Counted from the stretch's first letter, positions 41,349-50,790 are shown. The stretch: DNA of 64,000 bases from an uncultured Brevinema sp. (GCA_947038195.1 CAMQVI010000002.1:1-64000); one strand, 5' to 3'. The notes: a model not told the origin generated them from the sequence alone. Translations and numbers: made by a program.

Positions 41349-42914
41349 TTAATAATTTGAATCACTTTGGATACGTTTTCTACGTCTCAAAAAAGCAGGT
41401 GTGTCGAGATCTGAAGCCATAGGAGGAACGCCCCCTACAGAACGTCTTGTTTCAGAAGAGTCAAAACTATCATATATTTGAGGATCTTCTTTTCTTACAG
41501 AAAAATCAATACTTCTTCTTTCCCCCAATCCTGATCGAGAAAAATCTCTAGCCACTTGATTTTTAGTGGGAGGGGCTGATCTCAATCCCCAATCTTCCTC
41601 TCTATCAATATAATCCTGAGATTGAGCAAATTCTTGAGGAGATTGTTCAAGAGCATGCATACTATGCAAGTCTTCTAGAGTGTTAAAAGCAGGAGCTTTC
41701 TCTATAGGTTTTGGATCTTGTATTTCTCTAACTAAGTCCGTTGCTACAATAATGATCCTTACTTGATCTTTTAAATTTTCGTCAAAATCCAATCCCATGA
41801 TGATTTCGGCATCAGGTCTACAGAATTTAGAAATAGCTTCAGCAGCTTCATGGAATTCTTTCATATCGAAATCATTTCCACCAATAATTTTAGCTACCAT
41901 AGCACCAGATTGTCTGAAGGTATTATTTTCGATAAGAGGATTTGCTAGGGCTTCTGAAGCGGCTTTAAGAGCACGTCCATCACCTTTAGCTTGACCTATG
42001 CCCATGATGGCTTCCCCTCTATTAGAGAGAACCGTTTTCACATCGTTAAAGTCTACATTAATAATAGCTGTTTCACTGATGATACCAGCGATGCCCTGTA
42101 CAGCTTGTTTGAGAACATCATCAATTTTTTTGAAAGCATCTTTAACAGAGGTATTTTTCTCTACAATCTCAAAAATACGAGAATTAGAAATAACCAGCAT
42201 TGTATCCACATGATTTTTTAATTTATCAATCCCTTCAAGGGCTGTTTTTTGTCTTTTTGTTCCTTCAAAAGAAAAAGGAAGAGTTACTACAGCGACCACA
42301 AGACATCCTGCTTCTTTAGCGACTTGGGCGATAATAGGGGCTGCACCTGTTCCTGTTCCGCCACCCATACCAGCAGTGATGAATACCATATCTGTATCTT
42401 TTAATTGTTGCCCAATTTCTTCAGCACTTTCAATGGCAGCTTTTTCTCCGATTTCGGGTTTAGCGCCAGCGCCTAAGCCTTTGGTGATTTTAGCGCCAAT
42501 AGCAATACGATTAGGAGTGAGAGATTTTTTCAGTACCTGTACATCTGTATTAATAGCTAGGAATTCTACCCCAGCAACGGAATCTTCCATCATTCTATTA
42601 ATAGCGTTACAGCCTGCTCCACCTACCCCTAAGACTTTAAGTTTTCCACCTATACTTAAGCCACCAAAGGTATCTTCTTCTTGTACTATAGGTTTTATTA
42701 CGGGAGGTGTTGGAATATGAGTAATAGGGGGTGTGGGAATATCTGCTATTACACTTGGTGAGAAAAATATTTCCTCTTGTTTTACAGGTTCTGATTCTTG
42801 TTTGGAAGGAACTTCGTTAAACATGGTGAAAATATCAGGGTCGTGCTCTGAATCTTGAGAAAAATCTGCATTTTCCTCTCTTCCAGCACTCCATAGTTCT
42901 TCAAAGTAAGACAT
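41349..42914 (-). CDS. ftsZ: Cell division protein FtsZ with long N-terminal extension
   Basis: The 521-residue protein holds the tubulin-like GTPase core from about residue 91 (KVLGVGGAGCNAINRM) with the signature GGGTGTGAAPI and the T7-loop region NVDFNDVKTVL. The C-terminus has a variable linker and the conserved peptide DTPAFLRRRKR used to bind FtsA. FtsZ forms the division ring. Unusually, about 90 residues precede the core, against 10-20 in most FtsZ. They are acidic and Pro-rich with a repeated IPTPP motif (IPTPPITHIPTPPVI). GGGAGG precedes the ATG. It follows ftsA after a 78-bp gap. Confidence 0.96.
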   Translation of the reverse strand: MSYFEELWSAGREENADFSQDSEHDPDIFTMFNEVPSKQESEPVKQEEIFFSPSVIADIPTPPITHIPTPPVIKPIVQEEDTFGGLSIGGKLKVLGVGGAGCNAINRMMEDSVAGVEFLAINTDVQVLKKSLTPNRIAIGAKITKGLGAGAKPEIGEKAAIESAEEIGQQLKDTDMVFITAGMGGGTGTGAAPIIAQVAKEAGCLVVAVVTLPFSFEGTKRQKTALEGIDKLKNHVDTMLVISNSRIFEIVEKNTSVKDAFKKIDDVLKQAVQGIAGIISETAIINVDFNDVKTVLSNRGEAIMGIGQAKGDGRALKAASEALANPLIENNTFRQSGAMVAKIIGGNDFDMKEFHEAAEAISKFCRPDAEIIMGLDFDENLKDQVRIIIVATDLVREIQDPKPIEKAPAFNTLEDLHSMHALEQSPQEFAQSQDYIDREEDWGLRSAPPTKNQVARDFSRSGLGERRSIDFSVRKEDPQIYDSFDSSETRRSVGGVPPMASDLDTPAFLRRRKRIQSDSNY

Positions 42915-42992
42915 TTCGTCCTCCCATAGCTTTAAGCATATTTATTATCATATATTATCGGAATATTTCATTTTTTTATTAGCTTTTATTAT

Positions 42993-44267
42993 CTAGAAAA
43001 ATTCGTTAAACCAGCCTTGTATTCTACTAACAATTGTTTGAAAGTTTTTATCTTCATCAGGGCTACCCATAGGTCCTAATTTATTAACCACTTTTTGTGG
43101 ACTATTTTGTTGACTATATTGTAGCCCATAAAGAGCCAATCCCGTAGCTGTTGCATAAAAAGGATTGTTAATAAATTCGTTCAATCCTCTCAATTTACTA
43201 GGCACACCTATACGTACAGGTAATTGAAAAATTTCTTCTGCTAAATTTTCTATAAATTCTGTAGAAGCCACTCCCCCTGTAAGAATGATACCTGCAGAAA
43301 GATGAGGTTTCAAGCCTGTTTTTTCTATTTCTTCGTTAACGAGGAATAAAATTTCTTCTAAACGAGGTTGTATAATTTCTGCAATAAGTCTTCTACTTTC
43401 TACTCTTTCTGTTTTTCCATTAGGAGATAAAATCTCTATTTGAGCTTGAAGGGGAACCATATCGGCAATAGCTGCCCCAAAATCACATTTGATTTGTTCC
43501 GCAATATGAGCAGTTGTTTTCATTCCATAGGATATATCATTAGTTATGTGAGCGCCCCCTATAGAGAGTTGCCCAGTGTGCTTAATACCATTTTCAGAGT
43601 AGATCATAAAATTAGTTGTTCCAGACCCAATATCTACCAATATACAACCTTCTTCTTTTTCCTCTTCTTTAAGGACAGCCCTAGACGTTGCTAGAGATTT
43701 TAGAACAATATCAGCAGTATTAAATCCAGCTTTATAAACACTTTTAATGAGATTATTAATAGAGCTAGCGGCTACAGTTATAATATTTACTTGTACTTCT
43801 AAACGAGACCCTGCCATACCTATGGGGTCTTTAATCCCTACTTCATCGTCGACGGTGTAGGATTGCGGTAGTGTGTGAATAATTTCTCTGTCGGGAGGGA
43901 TGACAATAGTAGTTGCTGCTTCAATAACCCTCTGAACATCTGTTTGATCTATTTCTTTATGGGAAGATATTGCGATAATCCCTTTACTTTTAGTGGATTC
44001 TATATGTCCGCCAGAAATCCCTAAAATTACAGAATCTACGGTAAGCCCCGCTTGTAATTCTGCTTTTTCTATAGCGGCTGTCGTAACCAAAGCTACTTGT
44101 TCTAAATTTACAACGACACCCTTTCTGATACCTCGAGAAGGAACATTAGCAACACCCAATACTTCAGGTTGCCCTTGCTCGTCTAATCTACTAATCACGG
44201 CACAAATTTTACTCGTTCCTATATCTAATCCTACAACGACACCGTAGGTTTGATTTTCCTTTGTCAT
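42993..44267 (-). CDS. ftsA: Cell division protein FtsA
   Basis: The 424-residue actin-like protein has VVGLDIGTSKICAVI (phosphate-1), the 1C domain region, CILVDIGSGTTNFMIYSENG (phosphate-2) and LTGGVASTEFI (adenosine). It ends in an amphipathic helix, SRIQGWFNEFF, the usual membrane-targeting sequence. It tethers FtsZ to the membrane. It starts at 44267, 14 nt after the ftsQ stop, with AGGA upstream. Gene order ddl-ftsQ-ftsA-ftsZ is the classical division cluster. Confidence 0.96.
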   Translation of the reverse strand: MTKENQTYGVVVGLDIGTSKICAVISRLDEQGQPEVLGVANVPSRGIRKGVVVNLEQVALVTTAAIEKAELQAGLTVDSVILGISGGHIESTKSKGIIAISSHKEIDQTDVQRVIEAATTIVIPPDREIIHTLPQSYTVDDEVGIKDPIGMAGSRLEVQVNIITVAASSINNLIKSVYKAGFNTADIVLKSLATSRAVLKEEEKEEGCILVDIGSGTTNFMIYSENGIKHTGQLSIGGAHITNDISYGMKTTAHIAEQIKCDFGAAIADMVPLQAQIEILSPNGKTERVESRRLIAEIIQPRLEEILFLVNEEIEKTGLKPHLSAGIILTGGVASTEFIENLAEEIFQLPVRIGVPSKLRGLNEFINNPFYATATGLALYGLQYSQQNSPQKVVNKLGPMGSPDEDKNFQTIVSRIQGWFNEFF

Positions 44268-44281
44268 GTTATGCTATCCTC

Positions 44282-45007
44282 TTAATTATAAATACCTACA
44301 GCACTATTTTTGTCACTATAAATATCCACACTCTTGGGCAATTTTGTTATATTATTTTCTTCTATAGTTTTGGCAATACGCATTGCTTTTTCAATCAACT
44401 CTTCCGTAAGGATTGTTTTGTCTATATAAAATTCTGATTTCAATCCCTTAAGACGAAAGTAGGTTTCTCTATTTTTATTAATACGAATTGATTCAATAGA
44501 AACTGTATTTGTGCTTGTTAAAGCAGAAATCATTTGTAAAAGGTACTCGTCAGCGATTTGTTTGCCATTAATAGCGACCCCGAAGGATACACTAATCTCA
44601 GGAGAAATACCGCTAGGATTAATGGGTATAATTACCCCTTCTTTATCCACGGTAAACACAGTGTTAGCCGTTTTTAATTGAGCTATAGGTGTTCTTTCTA
44701 TTATTTCTATTTTTAGAATATTAGGATAATTTTTAAATATTTTAGCTTCTTTTACTAATTCTAAACTTTCTAATTCATATTTTAAATCTTGAAGATTTAG
44801 AGTGTTAATACTTGTGTTTCTATAAGAGTCTACAATTGTGTTAAATTGAACATCCTTAGATATCCCAGCCCCACTAATAGCTATGTTTTTAATCATAAAT
44901 GCAGAGCTATATTTATCTAAAAGCTCAAAAACCCCTTGGTGTAAGACAATACTAAAAGTAATCAATAATAAAATAAATAAAGCGGACAGTTTGTGCTTTA
45001 AGTGCAA
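44282..45007 (-). CDS. ftsQ: Cell division protein FtsQ/DivIB
   Basis: The 241-residue protein has a short cytoplasmic N-terminus, one membrane segment (about residues 8-27), a POTRA domain (FMIKNIAISGAG ... ELVKEAKIFKNYPNILKIEIIERTPIAQL) and a beta domain (NTVFTVDKEGVIIPI). It bridges early and late divisome proteins. It starts at TTG 45007, preceded by GGAGAG, and overlaps the end of ddl by 10 nt. The family is divergent, but the POTRA pattern and position make the call firm. Confidence 0.9.
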   Translation of the reverse strand: MHLKHKLSALFILLLITFSIVLHQGVFELLDKYSSAFMIKNIAISGAGISKDVQFNTIVDSYRNTSINTLNLQDLKYELESLELVKEAKIFKNYPNILKIEIIERTPIAQLKTANTVFTVDKEGVIIPINPSGISPEISVSFGVAINGKQIADEYLLQMISALTSTNTVSIESIRINKNRETYFRLKGLKSEFYIDKTILTEELIEKAMRIAKTIEENNITKLPKSVDIYSDKNSAVGIYN

Positions 45008-45930
45008 GAAAATCTCTCCTTAGCATTATTAACAATATTAGTTACAAAGTCGCTCATACTTATATTAGCTACTTTTAACATAGCAGGAATATCACTTGTG
45101 TGTGTCATTCCAGGTGCTGTATTTATTTCTAAATATTTAGGGCCATTTTTAGTGAGAATAAGATCGATACGGACACAATCCCTTAATTGGAACTCTTCAA
45201 ATATCTTTAGCGCATCATTTGTTATTTGTTTTAATAGTTGATCGTCTATAGGGGCAGGGATAATAAACTCTGTCATTCCTGCTGTATATTTAGCTTCATA
45301 ATCATAAAATTCTTTTTTGGATTTCAATTCTAAAATAGGGAGTACTTTTACTTGCTTTTGATATTCCACAATCCCCACTGTCATTTCTCTTCCCACCAGT
45401 AATTCCTCTACTAGGCAAGAGGGGTATTTTTCAAGATGATTTTCTAATAATTCTTTCGCTTCTTGTTTGCTATGAAGAATAAGCGTTCCCACACTAGATC
45501 CTTCACTGCTGGGTTTAATAAATACAGGGTAGCCTATATCGTCTATCTTTTGAAGATTTTCTTTTAGATTGCTCCCTGTGACAAATCCTCTAGCACAAGG
45601 GATATCAATAGCTTGAAAAACTTTTTTAGTCATCCCTTTATCCATTGTTAAAGAGCTAGCCATAATATTAGACCCTGTGTAAGGAATATTATAGCTTTCT
45701 AAAAGACCTTGTATACAGCCATCTTCTCCCTTTGTTCCATGGAGAATAGGATATACTATATCAAATTTTTTCAATTCTTGTACATTAAAACCAAAATCTA
45801 TAGGATCAAAAAGAGTAGTATCAAAACCCGCTTCTTTAAGAGCTTTATATAAATTCTGTCCAGAACGAGTTGAGATTTCTTTTTCAGCAGATACGCCCCC
45901 CGCTAGAAGAGCAATTTTATACGACGGCAT
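44998..45930 (-). CDS. ddl: D-alanine--D-alanine ligase
   Basis: The 310-residue ATP-grasp enzyme joins two D-Ala for peptidoglycan. Motifs: LLAGGVSAEKEISTRSG, ILHGTKGEDGCIQGLLE, GSNIMASSLTMDKGMTK, GYPVFIKPSSEGSSVG, VEELLVGREMTVGI and KYLEINTAPGMTHTSDIP. It is the first gene of the ddl-ftsQAZ operon. An AAGGGATG-type site precedes the ATG, and a sigma-70-type promoter lies at 45971-45999. Confidence 0.96.
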   Translation of the reverse strand: MPSYKIALLAGGVSAEKEISTRSGQNLYKALKEAGFDTTLFDPIDFGFNVQELKKFDIVYPILHGTKGEDGCIQGLLESYNIPYTGSNIMASSLTMDKGMTKKVFQAIDIPCARGFVTGSNLKENLQKIDDIGYPVFIKPSSEGSSVGTLILHSKQEAKELLENHLEKYPSCLVEELLVGREMTVGIVEYQKQVKVLPILELKSKKEFYDYEAKYTAGMTEFIIPAPIDDQLLKQITNDALKIFEEFQLRDCVRIDLILTKNGPKYLEINTAPGMTHTSDIPAMLKVANISMSDFVTNIVNNAKERFSCT

Positions 45931-45970
45931 ACCACATCCCTTAAAATATATAGAATTATACCTATCCTAT

Positions 45971-45999
45971 ATTATGAGAGATTATTCTAGTTTCGTCAA
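45971..45999 (-). promoter_or_regulatory. Sigma-70-type promoter of ddl-ftsQAZ
   Basis: On the minus strand, TTGACG (45999-45994), a 17-bp spacer and CATAAT (45976-45971), about 40 bp before ddl. It has the same -35 hexamer as the yidC and murA promoters. Confidence 0.65.
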
Positions 46000-46026
46000 A
46001 GTTTTGCCAAGAGTTTTTAAAGAAAA

Positions 46027-46048
46027 AGGTAGATCGTAAGATCTACCT
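46027..46048 (-). terminator. Terminator of glgA
   Basis: AGGTAGATC (46027-46035), loop GTAA, GATCTACCT (46040-46048). The stem overlaps the glgA stop codon, and the minus-strand T-run TTTTTCT follows. Confidence 0.82.
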
Positions 46049-47533
46049 AGAATAAGTGGCGCTTAGTGCTTCATCATACATATCAATATAGCCTTTAGCG
46101 GAGCGTTTCCAAGACCAATCTTCTTTCATCCCCGTCTTGACGATTTTATCCCAAGCAATTTTGTTTTCTCGCCACATAGTAGTGGCTTTAAGAATAGTTC
46201 CATAGAGATCTGAAGGGTGGTAATTAGAGAATACAAATCCCGTTTTTCCATCACTAACAGAGTCAGCTAAGCCCCCTGTTCTATGAACAATAGGAACGGT
46301 TCCATATCTTAGACTGTACAATTGATTAAGACCAGAAGGTTCGTATTGAGAAGGCATAAGGAACATATCAGAAGCAGCTTCTATTTCATGAGACCTTTCT
46401 ATACTAAATCCAATAGTGACATTCATAAGACTAGGATACTTTTCGGATAATTCTAAAAGACGATTCTCATACTCTTTTTTCCCTGTCCCTAAAATGGTAA
46501 AAGCTATTTTTTGTTTCAAAAGATCTTCTACACACTCTAAAAATATATCCAAACCTTTTTGATCATAGAGCCTTGTAATCATTCCAATAAGAGGAGTGTC
46601 TTTTGTTAGTTTAATTTTATTTTCTTTAGCGTAGAGGGCTTTGATTTTTTCTTTATTAGCTAAAGTTTCTAGGGTATAATTTAATTGATACTTTTCTTTA
46701 AGCACAGTATCAATACTAGGATCCCATTCTGTATAATCTACCCCATTCATAATACCACGAAAAATCGCCAATTCTTCTTGTTTTTGAATAATACCTTCGA
46801 GTCCAGAGCCCAAGCTTTCTGTTTTAATTTCCTCAGCATAGGTTTTACTAACCGTATTAACAGCCTTAGAAAACACAATTCCACCTTTCATAAAATTAAT
46901 ATGCCTATAATACTCTAAGCCGTCCACGTGGAAATATTTCCAATCAACGCCTAATAGAGAATATTGATCAACAGGAAAAACTCCTTGATAAGCAAGGTTG
47001 TGAATAGTAAACACCGTTCTCGTGTTAAAAAAAGCTGAAGAGTATTCAGGAAGTGCTTCTTTGAAAAGAGGAATAAGCCCCATATGCCAGTCATGGCAAT
47101 GAATAATATCAGGTATCCAAGAAATAATTTTACATGTTTCCAGCACGGCTCTATCAAAAATAACAAAACGGAGGAGGTTATCTGGATGATCTTTCCCCGT
47201 TTCTGAGTCTGTATAAGGGTGTTCTCTATCAAAAAATTCAGGAATATCGATAAACATAAAGAAGTTTTCTTGATACAGTACTTCTTCAATTGTAAAAGCG
47301 TAGATTCTATCATGTAACTCTATACTTGCATGATAGGTATTTTCTACCTTGATATTATGTTTTTTCATGTATTCGGTAACTGATCTATATTTAGGTATAA
47401 TAATACGGACATCTTCTTTTTTTTGTATAAGGGCCTTACTAAGAGCACTAACCATATCAGCCAATCCTCCTACTTTAGCGAAAGGAACAGCTTCTCCACT
47501 AGCAAACAAAACTTTTCTTTTAAGGTTTTTCAT
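46043..47533 (-). CDS. glgA: Glycogen/starch synthase (ADP-glucose type)
   Basis: The 496-residue GT5 enzyme starts KRKVLFASGEAVPFAKVGGLADMVSALSKAL, holding the KxGGL substrate-binding motif. It continues with IIHCHDWHMGLIP, TVFTIHNLAYQGVFP, IIGMITRLYDQKGLD and the C-terminal MPSQYEPSGLNQLYSLRYGTVPIVHRTGGLADSV (catalytic Glu region). It extends alpha-1,4-glucan chains. No glgB, glgC or glgP is nearby. AAGGAG precedes the ATG. Substrate ADP-glucose is the usual assumption for bacteria. Confidence 0.94.
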   Translation of the reverse strand: MKNLKRKVLFASGEAVPFAKVGGLADMVSALSKALIQKKEDVRIIIPKYRSVTEYMKKHNIKVENTYHASIELHDRIYAFTIEEVLYQENFFMFIDIPEFFDREHPYTDSETGKDHPDNLLRFVIFDRAVLETCKIISWIPDIIHCHDWHMGLIPLFKEALPEYSSAFFNTRTVFTIHNLAYQGVFPVDQYSLLGVDWKYFHVDGLEYYRHINFMKGGIVFSKAVNTVSKTYAEEIKTESLGSGLEGIIQKQEELAIFRGIMNGVDYTEWDPSIDTVLKEKYQLNYTLETLANKEKIKALYAKENKIKLTKDTPLIGMITRLYDQKGLDIFLECVEDLLKQKIAFTILGTGKKEYENRLLELSEKYPSLMNVTIGFSIERSHEIEAASDMFLMPSQYEPSGLNQLYSLRYGTVPIVHRTGGLADSVSDGKTGFVFSNYHPSDLYGTILKATTMWRENKIAWDKIVKTGMKEDWSWKRSAKGYIDMYDEALSATYSR

Positions 47534-47617
47534 AAAAACTCCTTACTTATAGATATATTTTTAATATAAATATATCTATATATTATATTTTAGCATAAAT
47601 ATAAATAATTACAAGAA

Positions 47618-48292
47618 TTATTTGTTATTTAGGATAAAATAAATAAATTCCAAATCTTCATGAAAGGTTAATTTTATATTATTTTTCTCACCGGGGTAAG
47701 TGTAGACTTTTTGGAAAGAATGAGCATAAACCCCAGAACAATCACTATAGTCTTCTAAAGAGTCTTCGAGATTAAGATGAGCTACCAACAGTTGTTGAAA
47801 ATCGAAAGTTTGAGGGGTTTGAGAAATGACGAATTTCTCTCTTTTTTGTCTTGTGGATAAAGATTTGTCGTCATTCAATAACCACAAAGAGTCAGAAAAA
47901 GCAACAATAGGGGTAGCCGATTTTTTTTCTTGAGCTAATTCAATAGAATCGAGTATCATTTTTTCACTAACTAATAACCGAGCCCCATCATGCACAAGAA
48001 CAATGTTAGGGTTAACATCTTTTAACAAGTTGAGTCCATTGAGAACACTGTGTTGACGAGACTTCCCTCCTACACATACTGTAATATTTTTTATAGAAAT
48101 ATAGTGCTTTTTCATTAATGTAAAATAATCTTCAGGAACAACTACTACTATTTTTTGACAGAATTTTTGCATTTTTTGGACACTATAATCGAGTACCATT
48201 TTATTATTAATAAGAGTGAATTGTTTTAGGGTATCGCTTGGGTAGCGACTGCTAGAGCCACCAGCTACGATTATACTTGCTATTTTCATCAT
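47618..48292 (-). CDS. ispD: 2-C-methyl-D-erythritol 4-phosphate cytidylyltransferase
   Basis: The 224-residue protein matches IspD: SIIVAGGSSSRYPSDTLKQFTLI (nucleotide loop), GGKSRQHSVLNGLNLL, VLVHDGARLLVS, ISQTPQTFDFQQLL and DCSGVYAHSF. It converts MEP to CDP-ME in the isoprenoid pathway. The usual ATDD-like stretch is replaced by LEDYSDCSG, and the loop is SSSR rather than SGSR, so it is a divergent member. Two ATG codons are adjacent (48292, 48289). ispF is not adjacent. Confidence 0.9.
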   Translation of the reverse strand: MMKIASIIVAGGSSSRYPSDTLKQFTLINNKMVLDYSVQKMQKFCQKIVVVVPEDYFTLMKKHYISIKNITVCVGGKSRQHSVLNGLNLLKDVNPNIVLVHDGARLLVSEKMILDSIELAQEKKSATPIVAFSDSLWLLNDDKSLSTRQKREKFVISQTPQTFDFQQLLVAHLNLEDSLEDYSDCSGVYAHSFQKVYTYPGEKNNIKLTFHEDLEFIYFILNNK

Positions 48293-48301
48293 ATATTATC
48301 A

Positions 48302-48336
48302 AAAAATAAAAGGCATTATTAATACCTTTTATTTTT
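48302..48336 (-). terminator. Terminator after secG
   Basis: AAAAATAAAAGG (48302-48313) pairs with CCTTTTATTTTT (48325-48336), with an 11-nt loop that can itself pair ATT/AAT. It abuts the secG stop. Confidence 0.78.
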
Positions 48337-48342
48337 ATTTAA

Positions 48343-48663
48343 TTATTCGCTAATAGGAAGAGGAACGATATCTTCAGTAGTTTCTTCTACTGGGATAGTT
48401 TGTTCTATGGTATCACCTGTTGGAGCAGCGCTTACTTCTGTTGCTCTAATAAAATGAATAGATAACAATAAAGCACTAACGATAAAAATAGTGACACAGT
48501 AGGTAGTGAATTTTACAAGAACTTCGTTAGAGCGAGCGCCAAAAGCACCGGCTGTGATATTAGAAGAAAACATTCCATTATCGGCTCCATTAGATTGTAG
48601 TAAGATAGCGGGAATGAGCAATACAATAGAAATTATGAAAAGAGTAAGAAGAAAAATAATCAT
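48343..48663 (-). CDS. secG: Preprotein translocase subunit SecG
   Basis: The 106-residue protein has two membrane segments (about residues 3-22 and 51-71) joined by a loop with LLQSNGADNGMFSSNITAGAFGARSNEVLVKFTTY, the SecG signature. A short Thr/Glu-rich tail follows. SecG assists SecYE in protein export. TTGGAG precedes the ATG. It lies downstream of the PP-loop gene, with a 65-bp gap. Confidence 0.92.
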   Translation of the reverse strand: MIIFLLTLFIISIVLLIPAILLQSNGADNGMFSSNITAGAFGARSNEVLVKFTTYCVTIFIVSALLLSIHFIRATEVSAAPTGDTIEQTIPVEETTEDIVPLPISE

Positions 48664-48728
48664 TTAAGATCTCCAAATGTGTTATACACTATATATTTCC
48701 TTTATTATACTGTATCTTGTTAAAAAAA

Positions 48729-49793
48729 TCAAGGGCTTTGTTCTTGATCAAGATTTCTTAAAGGGCAAAAAATAGTATTTATATGGATTATATAAGGTTC
48801 AAAAGATTCTTTGTCCATAGGGGCAATCATTTTTTCACCTAGAGGTAAGCCCTCATGGTCATACATCTGTATAGCCGTTTCCTGTGCTGTAGGATTTATA
48901 TAGTGGCTAAAAATTTCTATAGCAAATTGTTCATGCTTTTTTTCTATATCCTTTCCATACAAAAATCCAAATAAAAATCGTGGTTTTTGCACCTTAAACG
49001 ACAGTCCTTTAAGAGATAATTTATCATAAAATTTATTAAGGTAGGTACTTTCAAAAGGAGTCCGTCCCAATACAAAACGCACAGTGTCGGATAATCGAAA
49101 ATGAAGCCCTATTCTGTGAATATGAGCAGCATTAAGCACTTGGTCTTTTTCAAAAACCTCAAAAGCCTTTTTCCCCATGTTAATTTCATAATCGTCTATG
49201 TTATTTTTACTTTCTGGATATTCTTTTAGATTGAGCTCTTTAGCGAGGACTTCTCTTTCTTTGGTGAATCCTTTAAAATCGTACATGATTTTTTTTAGCT
49301 GAGGGTATCTTTCTAGATCAATCCCAAAAGGAAGACTTTGAGCGGAGAGAGGTCTAAATACAATTCCTTCTACTCCAGCTTCTCTATCGCTTAATAAGAG
49401 ATTGTCTTTCCCTTGGATAAGAGGCCTTTGATCTATCACATCCCCTGTAACGATAAAATCAGCACCTAGCTCCAGCATATATTCATGAGCTTTAGTTAGA
49501 AGAAATATTTTTTGATCAAGACAAATATTTTTCAAAACCACATGATGATGAGCGCTAATGATATTATTATAAAATTCTGTAGCTACTTCTATTTTATCTA
49601 TTTCTATACTATTTTTCACTAAATAATCCAGTCCAAAATATTTAGAAATACGAAGACCTGCTACAATAGGTTTATTGTGGGTAAGCCCCATGTCAAAATG
49701 TACTACTTTATAGGGAATTTGAGTTTTTTCCATTAATTTAATTACTAGAAGAGAATCTAAACCCCCAGAGCTGAGGACAATGGCACTAAACAT
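48729..49793 (-). CDS. PP-loop ATPase, MnmA/ThiI-like (putative tRNA thiolation)
   Basis: The protein of about 354 residues begins MFSAIVLSSGGLDSLLVIKLM, with the SGGxDS PP-loop that binds ATP and adenylates a substrate. Further on it has GADFIVTGDVIDQRPLIQGKDNLLLSDREAG and a C-terminal domain with no obvious partner motif. It resembles proteins annotated as tRNA 2-thiouridylases but lacks a clear Cys-x-x-Cys pair of MnmA. The ORF track starts at GTG 49808; GGAG at 9 nt before ATG 49793 favours the later start. It overlaps the end of the cdaR-like gene by 8 nt. Confidence 0.7.
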   Translation of the reverse strand: MFSAIVLSSGGLDSLLVIKLMEKTQIPYKVVHFDMGLTHNKPIVAGLRISKYFGLDYLVKNSIEIDKIEVATEFYNNIISAHHHVVLKNICLDQKIFLLTKAHEYMLELGADFIVTGDVIDQRPLIQGKDNLLLSDREAGVEGIVFRPLSAQSLPFGIDLERYPQLKKIMYDFKGFTKEREVLAKELNLKEYPESKNNIDDYEINMGKKAFEVFEKDQVLNAAHIHRIGLHFRLSDTVRFVLGRTPFESTYLNKFYDKLSLKGLSFKVQKPRFLFGFLYGKDIEKKHEQFAIEIFSHYINPTAQETAIQMYDHEGLPLGEKMIAPMDKESFEPYIIHINTIFCPLRNLDQEQSP

Positions 49794-50790
49794 CTTTAGG
49801 GTCTCCACTATTAGTAGCCACAGAGGTTTCTAATATTTCTCCCATATTTTCAGAGGGAGGGGTGGTTTCTCTCTCTATCGTAGTATCTATATTTTCTAAA
49901 ATATTTATGGAGACATTAGAAGGGAGATTTAATATAGATACATTGCTAGGAGTTTTTAGAGTAGCAGGAGCAAGATATAACTGAGGACTGGTTACAAGGC
50001 TAAGATCTAAAATGACCTCACTTTGAATGATATCTCTCTCTATATTGGCATTGGGACTCACTAATTGTAGAGGGATGGTAGGGATACTCTCGATTTGAAA
50101 ACGAGGATCTAAGCCTAAGATAGTTATAGGTAATAACACATCATTAGTTTTTAACACTGTTTTATAGTCTAATCTTATGGCTACCATCGTACTACCATCT
50201 ACTGTAATCCCTCTAGGGATAGAAAGTTGAACATTCGTTTTTAAAATATTATTAAGAGGAATAGGGGGGTTGATTTCTAGGGTATTAATAGCCCTAAGAG
50301 CCTCTAGTATTTTAGAGGAGCCGAATACAGTAACCTCTCTGGGGCTATAGGTGGTGTTAGTTAAAGTGTTATTAGCTACTACTTGCACATAAATAGGTAC
50401 CTTTTTAGAGACTATCTCATAGGCACTAATGTTAAGGTAGCTAGGGGAGACAGAGGCTCTAATATCTTGAGGGAGGTTGCTAAGGGTGATAGGATATCTT
50501 TCACTCCCTAAGGATATGTTGGAAAGGTCTATAACAGCTTGCAATTTTTCTATACGACGAGATACATCTTCTCTTGCCATAATTTCTACTTTAACAGCAA
50601 TATCCTTTCGATATTCCAACACCTTATCCGTGGGTTCGTTAATGAGAGTAATGGGCAGACTTATATAGGTTCTTTCAATAGAATAGATATTCACATAATA
50701 CCATAAAACACAGGCTATCATAAAAGAAAATATTTTTCCCCAAGGATCTGAAAAAAGAAAGGTAGAAAATTTATTAAGCGAGGACTTCAT
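49786..50790 (-). CDS. YbbR/CdaR-like domain protein
   Basis: The 334-residue protein has an N-terminal membrane segment (about residues 17-35) and a series of YbbR repeats outside the membrane (YISLPITLINEPTDKVLEYRKDIAVKVEIMAREDVSRRI, YSPREVTVFGSSKILEALRAI). CdaR proteins bind and regulate the diadenylate cyclase CdaA, which is encoded just upstream with a 17-bp overlap. GGAGG precedes the ATG. glmM, the usual third partner, is absent here. Confidence 0.85.
   Translation of the reverse strand: MKSSLNKFSTFLFSDPWGKIFSFMIACVLWYYVNIYSIERTYISLPITLINEPTDKVLEYRKDIAVKVEIMAREDVSRRIEKLQAVIDLSNISLGSERYPITLSNLPQDIRASVSPSYLNISAYEIVSKKVPIYVQVVANNTLTNTTYSPREVTVFGSSKILEALRAINTLEINPPIPLNNILKTNVQLSIPRGITVDGSTMVAIRLDYKTVLKTNDVLLPITILGLDPRFQIESIPTIPLQLVSPNANIERDIIQSEVILDLSLVTSPQLYLAPATLKTPSNVSILNLPSNVSINILENIDTTIERETTPPSENMGEILETSVATNSGDPKDV

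Noticed and set aside
42376-42720. 114-residue plus-strand ORF over ftsZ
   Set aside because: Shadow of the ftsZ coding sequence.
46951-47313. 120-residue minus-strand ORF inside glgA
   Set aside because: Shadow of glgA in another frame; low-complexity, no ribosome site.
47603-47623. AAATAATT/AATTATTT stem as ispD terminator
   Set aside because: Weak all-AT stem overlapping the coding end, no convincing T-run context.
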